Positions 1 through 7,334 of a stretch of DNA of 25,716 nt are shown here, in pieces. The position numbers and the translations under genes are program-made. Below the pieces are notes generated by a model. That model did not search any database. It worked only from the letters and a program-made list of their open reading frames with translations, and was not told the DNA's origin. Position 1 is the stretch's first letter. Each line of letters begins with the position of its first letter. This DNA is from JBCCGG01 sp039029395 (GTDB lineage: Bacteria; Pseudomonadota; Alphaproteobacteria; Kiloniellales; JAKSDN01): the NCBI GenBank assembly GCA_039029395.1, contig JBCCGG010000065.1:1-25716 (forward strand), in the 5' to 3' direction.

Positions 1-67
1 CTTCGATATGGCCCTACGCTGGCTGCACAAGAGGCTCTTTACCTACCTGGAAGACGAACAGACCTGA
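1..67 (+). CDS. C-terminal end of an ABC transporter permease (partial)
   Basis: Only the last 21 codons and the TGA stop (65-67) are in the window, read in the frame starting at base 2. The tail is basic then acidic, ending RLFTYLEDEQT. This resembles the cytoplasmic end of SsuC/TauC-type permeases (BPD_transp_1), but so few residues cannot prove it. The main support is context: a periplasmic binding protein of the NitT/TauT type starts 52 bases downstream, followed by its ATPase. The likely operon order is permease, binding protein, ATPase. Confidence 0.5.
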   Translation, partial: FDMALRWLHKRLFTYLEDEQT

Positions 68-119
68 AAACTCTTTGCGCGGGCCGCCGCCCGCGCCGAC
101 GAAACAGGAGGAGGATCAT

Positions 120-1163
120 ATGAAACTTTTCAGAAACGCCCTTCTGGCCGCCACGCTTTTGGCCGCGCCCCTTTCCGCGGCCCACAGCGCTGAGGAGGTC
201 AAGATCTCCGGCTTTACCTGGCCCGGCTACGGCTTCTGGTTCATCGCCAAGGAGAAGAACCTGGCACCCGATTTGGAGATCAACTACCAGACCATCGAGG
301 ATCCCTTCGAGAGCTTCAACCTGCTGACCGCCGGCCAGATGGATGTGGTCTCCAGCACGGTCGAGTTCACGCCGATCGGCGTGGCGCGCGGCATGCCCTT
401 AAAGCTGGTCGCCTTCGCGAACCTTTCCTACGGCACCGACAAGATCGTCGTCGCGCCCGGCATCGAGGGGCCGGCCGACCTGCAGGGCAAGAACGTCGCC
501 GTGGTCGAGGGCGGCCTGGCGCAGATCTTCGTCGCCATGTGGCTCGAGCGCAACGGCTTCGCCTTCGATTCCGTGAACTACAAGAACATCATCGCCGACG
601 ATGCCTTCGCCGCGATGATCGGCGGCGACGTGGCGGCCTCAGAGTTTTGGGAGCCCTATGGCAGCAATGTCCTCAAGTCCTTGGAGGGCTCCTCGGTCGC
701 GGCCCAGTCGCGCGAGCCTTTCTGGCTCAAGAACGCGGTGATCGCCGACGGCCTTTACATGAGCGACGACTTCGTCACCGCGCGCCGGGACACCGCCCGC
801 TCGACCCTCAAGGCGCTCTACGACGCGATCGCCTGGTGGAAGGCCAATCCCAAGGAGGGCAACGAGATCATCGCCGACGGCATGAAGATGAGCATCGCCG
901 ACGTCGAGCTGGTGATCGGCAAGGACGGCACCGGCCTGGACGGCGGGCTCTACATCTACGACTTCATGGAAGCCGCGCAGTTCTGCGGGGCGGCGCCCGG
1001 CAACCCGCCGTTCGAGCAGACCAACGGCCAGATGACCGAGCACTACAAGCTGATGAACGAATGGTGGATCAAGTTCGGCTATCTTGAGGGCGAGGTGCCC
1101 TACAAGGACGGCGTCGAGTGCGAGCTGCACAAGGAGCTCTATGACGCCGGCTATCGCGGCTGA
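120..1163 (+). CDS. ABC transporter substrate-binding protein, NitT/TauT (SsuA/THI5-like) type
   Basis: This is a 347-residue periplasmic solute-binding protein that should deliver a small ligand to the permease encoded upstream. A Sec signal peptide is clear: MKLFRNALL, a hydrophobic stretch, then cleavage near AAHSA at about residue 23. The mature part begins EEVKISGFTWPGYGFWFIAK, the usual N-terminal lobe of the NMT1/SsuA-like fold. It continues with LLTAGQMDVVSSTVEFTPIG, where family members contact ligand. I chose ATG 120 because a strong AGGAGGAGG sits just before it and the signal peptide starts there; an upstream TTG at 75 is in frame but unlikely. The ligand cannot be read from sequence: sulfonates, nitrate, pyrimidine precursors and other small molecules are all handled by relatives. 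The ATPase gene follows after 23 bases. Confidence 0.85.
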   Translation: MKLFRNALLAATLLAAPLSAAHSAEEVKISGFTWPGYGFWFIAKEKNLAPDLEINYQTIEDPFESFNLLTAGQMDVVSSTVEFTPIGVARGMPLKLVAFANLSYGTDKIVVAPGIEGPADLQGKNVAVVEGGLAQIFVAMWLERNGFAFDSVNYKNIIADDAFAAMIGGDVAASEFWEPYGSNVLKSLEGSSVAAQSREPFWLKNAVIADGLYMSDDFVTARRDTARSTLKALYDAIAWWKANPKEGNEIIADGMKMSIADVELVIGKDGTGLDGGLYIYDFMEAAQFCGAAPGNPPFEQTNGQMTEHYKLMNEWWIKFGYLEGEVPYKDGVECELHKELYDAGYRG

Positions 1164-1186
1164 CGCGCGCTAAAGGCGCCCCCGCA

Positions 1187-1999
1187 ATGGTTGCCGAGAC
1201 CAGCCTCGAGTCTGGATGCAAGCTGGAGGCCAGGCGGCTGTCCAAGCACTACCTGACTCGCGACGGGGGCGCCTTCGTGGCGGTCAGCGACGTCAGCCTC
1301 GAGGTGGTGCGCAACGAGGTCTTGGTCATCCTCGGGCCGTCGGGCTGCGGCAAGTCGACCTTGCTGCGCATGATGGCCGGGCTCGACGAGCCGAGCGAGG
1401 GACGGGTGTTCTTGGACGGCGCCGAGGTCGAGGGCCCGTCCCGCAAGCTCGGCATGGTGTTCCAGACCTACACCTCCTTTCCCTGGCTTACGGTCCAGCG
1501 GAACGTCGAGTACGGCATGCGGCTCAACGGCGTGCCGGCGGCCGAGCGCCGGACGCGCGCCGAGGCCTACATCACCCGGGTCCACCTCTCCCGCTTCGCC
1601 CAATCCTACCCAAAGGAGCTGTCGGGCGGCATGAAGCAGCGGGTCGCAATCGCCCGCATGCTGGCCAACGATCCCGAGGTCTCGCTGATGGACGAGCCCT
1701 TCGGCGCGCTCGATGCCGAGACCCGCTGGCACATGCAGGAGCTGCTGCTGGAGATCATCCAGGAAAGCCATATGACCGTCGTGCTGGTGACCCACGACAT
1801 CGCCGAGGCCCTGTTCCTGGCCGACCGAATCGTCTTCATGGCGCGCAATCCCGGGCGCATCCGCGAGATCATCCCCATGGACTTCAAGGGCGGCCGGCAG
1901 ATTCGCGACAAGGAGGATCTGATCGCCTTGCCCGGCTACGGCGAGATGGAGCGCCACATCCTGCGCATGATGCGCGAGGAGACCCAGGAAGAGATGTAA
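1187..1999 (+). CDS. ABC transporter ATP-binding protein, SsuB/TauB/NrtD-like
   Basis: This 270-residue nucleotide-binding subunit should power the importer whose permease and binding protein lie upstream. All ATPase motifs are present: Walker A GPSGCGKST from about residue 50, the Q-loop in MVFQTYTSFPWL, the signature LSGGMKQR near 145, Walker B LMDEPFGALD at about 167, and the switch histidine in THD at about 203. The Q-loop followed by FPWLTV is typical of the nitrate/sulfonate/taurine subfamily. The ATG has no obvious Shine-Dalgarno sequence, so translation may depend on the gene upstream. The stop lies only 9 bases from the stop of the convergent LysR gene, and I see no terminator hairpin between them. 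Confidence 0.9.
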   Translation: MVAETSLESGCKLEARRLSKHYLTRDGGAFVAVSDVSLEVVRNEVLVILGPSGCGKSTLLRMMAGLDEPSEGRVFLDGAEVEGPSRKLGMVFQTYTSFPWLTVQRNVEYGMRLNGVPAAERRTRAEAYITRVHLSRFAQSYPKELSGGMKQRVAIARMLANDPEVSLMDEPFGALDAETRWHMQELLLEIIQESHMTVVLVTHDIAEALFLADRIVFMARNPGRIREIIPMDFKGGRQIRDKEDLIALPGYGEMERHILRMMREETQEEM

Positions 2000-2008
2000 G
2001 GCCAGGTC

Positions 2009-2893
2009 TCACTCAACGCCGAGCGCCTGGGAGATTTGCCGGCAGGCCTCCGTGTCGCGAAACGGCGGCGAGACCAGGAAGTGGTAGCCCCGCGCCGAGG
2101 CCAGCGGCGCTTCGTGCAGCGGCATCAGGACTTGGCTCTCGAGCAGCTCGGCGATCATCTCGGACCAGCCAAGCGCGACACCGTTGCCCTGAATCGCTTG
2201 ATGGATCGCGATGCCGTGGTTGGTCACGGAAAGGCTCTTGTCGATGCGCTCCGCCCCCGGTGCGAAAGCCGCTTGCCAGTCGTCCCAGGTGAACCAGCGC
2301 CGCTCCGGATCCTCCAGGTGAATCAGTGGCCCGGCCCCCAGTAGCTCGCCCGGCTTGAGACCCGCCAGGCGCGCGCTCAGCTTGGGCGCGGCGACCGGCA
2401 CGACCCGTTCGGGAATTAGCAGCCGGCTCTCGAAGCCCGGCCAGTGGCCGGCCCCGAACAGGATCGCGCAGTCGACCTCGGCGAGCGGGATGTGGGAATC
2501 AAGCTCCGCGGTGGTCACCCGCACCGCCAGCTCGGGCGCCTGTGTCCTGAGCACGGCCAGGCGCGGCAGGACCCAGAAGCTGGCCAGACCCGGATAGGTC
2601 GCCAGCACCACGCCCTCGTCCTCGGTCCGGCGCCGGAGCCGGGCGCTGGCCCGCTCGATGTCGCCGAGCGCGGCTGAAACCGTGCGGTAGAAGTCGTGGG
2701 CCGGCTCGGTCGGCACCATGGCCGTGCCTTGCTTCTGGAACAGCTTCACGCCCAGATCGGTCTCCAGCAGGCGGATCTGGTGGCTCACCGCGGGCTGGCG
2801 CACGTTGAGCGCGGAAGCGGCCCGGGTGTAGCTGCCGAGGCGGTAACAGGCCTCGAAGGCGCGGACCGCGCGCAGGGACGGCAGGTCTTTCAT
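2009..2893 (-). CDS. LysR-type transcriptional regulator, GcvA-like
   Basis: This is a 294-residue DNA-binding regulator. The N-terminal winged helix-turn-helix covers about residues 4-63, with the family pattern LRAVRAFEACYRLGSYTRAA, then QPAVSHQIRLLETDLGVKLF. The opening DLPSLRAVRAFE and the C-terminal layout are typical of the GcvA/AmpR branch. The rest is a type 2 periplasmic-binding-protein effector domain, including a SVTNHGIAIHQAIQGNGVALG stretch. It is divergent from the DUF2182-DUF1326 genes and convergent with the ABC operon. By the usual LysR habit the divergent genes, possibly including the dmdA unit beyond them, are the most likely targets; this is inference. The effector is unknown. 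Confidence 0.9.
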   Translation of the reverse strand: MKDLPSLRAVRAFEACYRLGSYTRAASALNVRQPAVSHQIRLLETDLGVKLFQKQGTAMVPTEPAHDFYRTVSAALGDIERASARLRRRTEDEGVVLATYPGLASFWVLPRLAVLRTQAPELAVRVTTAELDSHIPLAEVDCAILFGAGHWPGFESRLLIPERVVPVAAPKLSARLAGLKPGELLGAGPLIHLEDPERRWFTWDDWQAAFAPGAERIDKSLSVTNHGIAIHQAIQGNGVALGWSEMIAELLESQVLMPLHEAPLASARGYHFLVSPPFRDTEACRQISQALGVE

Positions 2894-2913
2894 AACTCAT
2901 CGATTATTTCGAT

Positions 2914-2942
2914 ATTACCATGAAACTTAAACCCATTTTCAA
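2914..2942 (-). promoter_or_regulatory. candidate promoter of the LysR gene
   Basis: On the minus strand TTGAAA (2942-2937) is separated by 17 bases from GGTAAT (2919-2914), matching sigma-70 boxes at 5/6 and 4/6 positions. Transcription would start near 2907, about 14 bases before the LysR ATG. The region is clearly more AT-rich than its surroundings. An 8-base direct repeat TTCGATAT occurs at 2908-2915, overlapping the -10 box, and again at 2972-2979, 64 bases apart. It could be an operator for LysR autoregulation or control of the divergent genes. Box matching by eye only. Confidence 0.4.
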
Positions 2943-3013
2943 ACGCTGAAAAGGGCGTATTCATTTATTCCTTCGATATCCGAATGGCCGGCACCAAAGG
3001 GAGGAATGGGGCG

Positions 3014-3874
3014 ATGCTGGTGGCTGGTGCGAGGCTCTCGCCGCGCTGGGGGGCAGCCTGCTGGCTCGCGTTCTTCGCCCTGGTGCTGGCCGCCTGGGCA
3101 GCGCTCTTCGCCATGAGCGCGGATTTCGCCGCGCGCGCGCCGATCGCCCTCTTGGGCCCGGGCATGGGGCTCTTCGCCCCGCTCTTCCCCGATACCTCGG
3201 GCCTCCTGCTGTTGCCCGGCTTGCTCGAATCGCTCTGCTTGGCCGGCGCGGCGCCAGGCGAAAGCGCGCCGCTCGCGCTCTTCGCCATGTGGGCACTGAT
3301 GGCGCTCGCCATGATGGCGCCCACCGCGGTGCCCCTGCTCGCCACCTACGGCGACTTCGTCGCCGGCAACCCGGCCCGGGTGCCGGCGTCGGGTTTCTTC
3401 TCGCTGCTGGCCGGCTTCTGCCTGGTCTGGCTCGGCTTCGCCGGTGCCGGCGGTCTGGCCCAGTGGGGCCTGGCGCGCGCCGAGCTGATGACCTTCGGCG
3501 GGCAGCTCAGCTCGGTCTGGCTGGCCATCGTCCTGCTGCTGGTCGCCGGCGCCTATCAGTTCAGCGCGCTCAAGGCGGCGTGCCTGTCGCGCTGCCGCTC
3601 GCCCCTGGCGTTCTTCTTCGCCCACTGGCGCGACGGCCCGTCCGGCGCCTTTTGGATGGGCCTGCGCCAGGGCGCCTATTGCCTTGGCTGCTGCTGGGCC
3701 TTGATGGCGCTGGCCTTCGTCGGCGGCACCATGAACTTGCTGTGGATGGGCATCGCCATGGTGCTGATGACCCTGGAGAAGCTGCCCACGATCGGCCGCC
3801 GCGTGAGCGCGCCGCTCGGCGGGATGCTGATCGCCGCGGCCGCGCTGCTCGCGGCCACGACCCTGACCGCCTGA
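3014..3874 (+). CDS. DUF2182 integral membrane protein, predicted metal-binding
   Basis: This is a 286-residue polytopic membrane protein with hydrophobic segments near residues 13-34, 43-56, 88-110, 127-149, 167-183, 222-240 and 268-285. It carries the family's marks: WALMALAMMAPTAVPLL (about 93-109), KAACLSRCRSP with Cys190 and Cys194, and YCLGCCWALMALAFVGG with Cys223, Cys226 and Cys227. The last two are likely metal or thiol sites. Molecular function is not established. ATG 3014 is preferred over the in-frame ATG at 2984 because GGGAGG lies at 2999-3004 with good spacing, while 2984 has no ribosome site. The DUF1326 gene follows after 19 bases, and these two families commonly occur side by side, so the products probably act together. 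Confidence 0.85.
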   Translation: MLVAGARLSPRWGAACWLAFFALVLAAWAALFAMSADFAARAPIALLGPGMGLFAPLFPDTSGLLLLPGLLESLCLAGAAPGESAPLALFAMWALMALAMMAPTAVPLLATYGDFVAGNPARVPASGFFSLLAGFCLVWLGFAGAGGLAQWGLARAELMTFGGQLSSVWLAIVLLLVAGAYQFSALKAACLSRCRSPLAFFFAHWRDGPSGAFWMGLRQGAYCLGCCWALMALAFVGGTMNLLWMGIAMVLMTLEKLPTIGRRVSAPLGGMLIAAAALLAATTLTA

Positions 3875-3893
3875 TCAAGAAGGACTTAAGCCC

Positions 3894-4505
3894 ATGATCG
3901 AGCCTTGGCGCATCCAAGGGGAGCTGATCCTCAACTGCAACTGCACGGTCTTCTGCCCTTGTGTGGTGTCGCTCGGCAAGCATCCGCCGACCGAGGGCTA
4001 CTGCCAAGCCTGGGCCGGCGTTCGCATCGACCAGGGGGCCGCCGGCGAAACCGACCTGAGCGGCCTCAACGTGGCCCTGATGCTCGACATCCCGGGCTGG
4101 ATGGGGCGCGGCAACTGGACCGTCGCCGCCTATATCGACGAGCGGGCCAGCGACGCGGCCTACGACAAGCTGATCGAGATCTTCAGCGGCAAGGCGCGCG
4201 GCACGACCGGGCTGTTCTCCGTGCTGGTCGGCACTTTCCTCGGCGCCGAGCGCACGCAAGTGACCTTCGAGACCGACGGCAAGCGCCGGCGCCTGACCGT
4301 GCCCAAGAAGATCATCGGCGAGGTCGAGCCGATCGAGGGCGCCACGGCCGGCGAGGAGGTGACGGTGCGCAACACCCAATATTGGATGGGCCCGGACATC
4401 ACTGTCGCCAAGGCGACCCAATCCCGGGTCCGCGCCTTCGGCCGGGTCTGGGACTTCGCCGGGCGCAGCGCCGAGATCTGCCAAATCTCCTGGGCAGGCC
4501 CTTGA
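3894..4505 (+). CDS. DUF1326 family protein
   Basis: This 203-residue protein has no signal peptide or membrane segment. It opens with the hallmark cysteine cluster NCNCTVFCPC (Cys15, Cys17, Cys21, Cys23), followed by the conserved EGYCQAW. The middle is a beta-rich domain with the GTTGLFSVLVGTFLGAE stretch typical of the family, and it ends at EICQISWAGP. The cysteine cluster suggests metal or cofactor binding, but no activity has been assigned to the family as far as I know. It is co-oriented with the DUF2182 gene and probably in one transcript with it. The dmdA-like gene starts 52 bases further on without a recognisable promoter, so all five genes to acuI may be cotranscribed. Confidence 0.85.
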   Translation: MIEPWRIQGELILNCNCTVFCPCVVSLGKHPPTEGYCQAWAGVRIDQGAAGETDLSGLNVALMLDIPGWMGRGNWTVAAYIDERASDAAYDKLIEIFSGKARGTTGLFSVLVGTFLGAERTQVTFETDGKRRRLTVPKKIIGEVEPIEGATAGEEVTVRNTQYWMGPDITVAKATQSRVRAFGRVWDFAGRSAEICQISWAGP

Positions 4506-4557
4506 GCCGGCGGCCTCGGCCATGCTTAATCAGGCTCCCTTCTACGAGACCGCCGCA

Positions 4558-5676
4558 ATGTCCTCGCCGATCCTCTCCTTGAACCCGCGCACACGCTCGA
4601 CGCCCTTTTCGGCGCGCATCGAGGCGCTCGGCGTCAAGGCCTATACGGTCTATAACCACACCCTCCTGGCGACCGCCTTCCGCTCGCTTCAGGACGACTA
4701 CTGGCACCTGCGCGAGCACGTGCAGCTGTGGGACGTGAGCTGCGAGCGCCAAGTCGCTCTGGAGGGGCCGGACGCGGCCCGTCTGCTCCAGCTCATGACG
4801 CCGCGCGACCTTTCCAAGATCGTCGAGGGCCAATGCGTCTACGCCCCCCTGGTCGATGCCGAGGGCGCCATGCTCAACGATCCCGTCGCGCTCAAGCTGG
4901 CGGAGGACCGCTACTGGGTCTCGATTGCCGATTCCGACGTGCTGCTGTGGGCCAAAGGCCTGGCCCATGGCCTGGGCCTCGAGGTCGCGATCAACGAGCC
5001 CGATGTCTTTCCCCTGGCCGTTCAAGGCCCCAAGGCCGACGCGCTCATGGCCCGCGTGTTCGGCGAGGCGGTGCGCAAGATCCGCTTTTTCCGCTTCGCG
5101 CGGCTGTCCTTCCAGGACCACCGCCTGGTGGTCGCGCGCTCGGGCTGGAGCAAGCAGGGCGGCTTCGAAATCTACCTGGACCGGGCGGAACTGGCCGAAC
5201 CCCTGTGGGATGCCCTGTGGCAGGCCGGTGCCGATCTTCAGGTCGGGCCCGGCTGCCCCAACCTGATCGAGCGCATCGAAGGCGGGTTGCTGTCTTACGG
5301 ATCCGACATGACCCGGGCCAATAACCCGCTGGAATGCGGCCTGGAGCGCTATTGCGCGGTCGATCAGGGACCCTATTCCATTGGCAAAGCGGCGCTCAGG
5401 CGGATCCATGCCGAGGGGCCGGCGCGGCAGATCCGCGGCCTCTCCTTCGGGCGCGAGGCGATGACCGGGCCGCGCGCGCCTTGGCGCTTGAGCGTCGCCG
5501 GCGCTTTCGCCGGGCAGGTCACCTCGGCGGCCTGGTCGCCGCGCCTTAAGACCAACGTGGGGCTCGCCATGGTCGAGCGGGCCCATTGGCAGAGCGGCAC
5601 GGAGGTCACGGTCGAGCTGCCCGACGGCACGGGCCTGCCCGGGCTGGTCGGCGAGCTGCCCTTCGCCGACCCTTGA
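4558..5676 (+). CDS. dmdA: DMSP demethylase (GcvT/aminomethyltransferase family)
   Basis: This 372-residue, tetrahydrofolate-dependent enzyme would move a methyl group from dimethylsulfoniopropionate to THF, giving 3-methylmercaptopropionate. It belongs to the GcvT fold. From memory, several stretches closely follow characterised Ruegeria DmdA rather than glycine-cleavage T-protein: TPFSARIEALGVKAYTVYNH near the start, HLREHVQLWDVSCERQV, GAMLNDPVA, ALMARVFGEAVRKIRFFRF, VVARSGWSKQGGFEIY and IEGGLLSYGSDMTR. I chose ATG 4558, not ATG 4522, because the protein then begins like known DmdA; neither has a good ribosome site. The next two genes, a CoA ligase and acuI, strongly support DMSP catabolism. 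The alternative is a DmdA-like methyltransferase acting on another methylated substrate, because non-DmdA GcvT homologues exist. Confidence 0.8.
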   Translation: MSSPILSLNPRTRSTPFSARIEALGVKAYTVYNHTLLATAFRSLQDDYWHLREHVQLWDVSCERQVALEGPDAARLLQLMTPRDLSKIVEGQCVYAPLVDAEGAMLNDPVALKLAEDRYWVSIADSDVLLWAKGLAHGLGLEVAINEPDVFPLAVQGPKADALMARVFGEAVRKIRFFRFARLSFQDHRLVVARSGWSKQGGFEIYLDRAELAEPLWDALWQAGADLQVGPGCPNLIERIEGGLLSYGSDMTRANNPLECGLERYCAVDQGPYSIGKAALRRIHAEGPARQIRGLSFGREAMTGPRAPWRLSVAGAFAGQVTSAAWSPRLKTNVGLAMVERAHWQSGTEVTVELPDGTGLPGLVGELPFADP

Positions 5677-5697
5677 GGCTTTTTGGGGGAAGTTGAG

Positions 5698-7314
5698 ATG
5701 GAGCGTCAAAGCGCGAACTTCACGGCCCTGTCGCCGCTGTCCTTCCTGCGCCGCTGCCGGGACGTCTATCCGGAACGCCCGGCCCTGATCTACGGCGCCC
5801 GGCGCTACAGCTGGGCTGATGTCCACGAGCGCGCGGCGCGCCTGGCCTCGGCCCTGGCGGGCCAAGGGGTCGGGCGCGGCGAGACGGTCGCGATCATCGC
5901 CGCCAACACGCCGGAGCTGTTCGAGGCCCACTTCGGCGTGCCCATGGCCGGCGCCGTCCTCAACACCATCAACACCCGCCTGGACGCCGAGACCATCGCC
6001 TACATCCTGGAACACGGCGAGGCCAAGCTGCTGCTCGCGGATACCCAGTACTCGCCGGTCATCAAGGATGCCTTGGCGCGGCTCGGCGGGAAGGCGCCGC
6101 CGGTCGTCGACATCGTTGACGGCGACGCGGTCTTCAAGCCGGGCGAGGGCGAGCGCCTGGGCGCGCTCGACTACGAAGGACTTTTGGCCCTGGGCGATCC
6201 CGAGCAGGTGCCGGCGCCCCTGCCGGCCAACGAGTGGGACACCATCACCCTCAGTTACACCTCGGGCACCAGCGGACGGCCCAAGGGGGTGCTCTACCAT
6301 CACCGGGGCGCCTACCTCATGACCATGGGCACGATCGCCGGTTGGGGCCTGCCGCCTCACCCGACCTACCTCTACACGGTGCCCATGTTCCACTGCAACG
6401 GCTGGGGCCACGCCTGGACCATGGCGGCGCTCGCCGGCACGGTGATCTGCTGCCGCTACATCACCGCGCGCAACATCTTCGAGGCGATCGCCGAGCATAA
6501 GGTCAGTCACTTCGGCGGCGCACCGGTCGTGCTCTCCATGCTGATCAACGCGCCGGAGGAAGAGCGCCGAGCGATCGACCATCCGGTGCGGGTCATGACC
6601 GCCGGCGCGCCGCCGCCGGCCGCCGTGCTCGAAAAGACCCGGGCGCTCGGCTTCGACGTCATGCAGGTCTACGGCCTGACTGAGACCTTCGGCCACGTGG
6701 TGCAATGCGCCTGGCAGGACAAGTGGGACGATCTGCCCTTCTCCGAGCAGGCCGAGATCGCCGCGCGCCAGGGCGTGCGCTTTCCCATGATCGAGGAAGC
6801 CGCGGTGATCGATCTGGAGAGCGGCCAGCCGGTGCCGGCCGACGGCGCGACCATCGGCGAGATCGTGATCCGCGGCAACACGGTGATGAAGGGCTATCAC
6901 AAGGCACCCGAGGCGACCGCCGAAGTCTTCGCCGACGGCTGGTTCCATTCCGGCGACCTGGCCGTGGTCCACCCGGACGGCTACATGGAGGTCAAGGACC
7001 GCCTGAAGGACATCATCATCTCGGGCGGCGAGAACATCTCCTCGATCGAGGTGGAAGGCGCGATCTACAAGCACCCTGCTGTCGCCCTGGCCGCCGTGGT
7101 CGCCAAGCCCGACGAGAAGTGGGGCGAAACCCCTTGCGCCTTCGTCGAGCTGAAGGACGGGGCCGAGGTCGGCGAGCAGGAGATCATCGATTTCTGCCGG
7201 TCCAGCCTGGCCGGCTTCAAGTCCCCCAAGCGGGTCTGTTTCGGCGAGCTGCCGAAGACTTCGACGGGCAAGATCGAGAAGTATAAGCTGCGCCAAAAGG
7301 CGCGTGAGCTGTAA
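5698..7314 (+). CDS. dmdB: acyl-CoA synthetase, probable 3-methylmercaptopropionyl-CoA ligase
   Basis: This is a 538-residue AMP-forming ligase of the ANL superfamily. Visible motifs are the ATP loop YTSGTSGRPKG from residue 187, VYGLTETFG, the adenylate-binding GWFHSGDLAVVHPDGYMEV, the hinge KDRLKDIIISGGENISS, and the C-terminal catalytic lysine in TSTGKIEKYK (Lys525). Length and motifs fit the medium-chain branch that includes DmdB, which activates methylmercaptopropionate to its CoA thioester after DmdA. Motifs alone do not fix the substrate, but its place 21 bases after dmdA and 20 before acuI makes DmdB, or a ligase for acrylate/propionate-type acids, the best reading. ATG 5698 follows GGGGGA at 5685-5690; an in-frame TTG at 5683 lies within that purine run and is less likely. 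Confidence 0.75.
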   Translation: MERQSANFTALSPLSFLRRCRDVYPERPALIYGARRYSWADVHERAARLASALAGQGVGRGETVAIIAANTPELFEAHFGVPMAGAVLNTINTRLDAETIAYILEHGEAKLLLADTQYSPVIKDALARLGGKAPPVVDIVDGDAVFKPGEGERLGALDYEGLLALGDPEQVPAPLPANEWDTITLSYTSGTSGRPKGVLYHHRGAYLMTMGTIAGWGLPPHPTYLYTVPMFHCNGWGHAWTMAALAGTVICCRYITARNIFEAIAEHKVSHFGGAPVVLSMLINAPEEERRAIDHPVRVMTAGAPPPAAVLEKTRALGFDVMQVYGLTETFGHVVQCAWQDKWDDLPFSEQAEIAARQGVRFPMIEEAAVIDLESGQPVPADGATIGEIVIRGNTVMKGYHKAPEATAEVFADGWFHSGDLAVVHPDGYMEVKDRLKDIIISGGENISSIEVEGAIYKHPAVALAAVVAKPDEKWGETPCAFVELKDGAEVGEQEIIDFCRSSLAGFKSPKRVCFGELPKTSTGKIEKYKLRQKAREL

Positions 7315-7334
7315 CCGGAGGGTAAGAGGAAAAG

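Noticed and set aside
4558..5676. glycine cleavage system T-protein (gcvT)
   Set aside because: There is no gcvH or gcvP nearby, and the N-terminus and central stretches follow DmdA rather than T-protein. The neighbours are a CoA ligase and acuI.
4399..7296. 965-codon open frame antisense to dmdA and dmdB
   Set aside because: It lies opposite genes with clear family matches and has a repetitive Gly/Arg/Asp/Leu-rich composition expected from reversed high-GC3 codons. No domain is recognisable.
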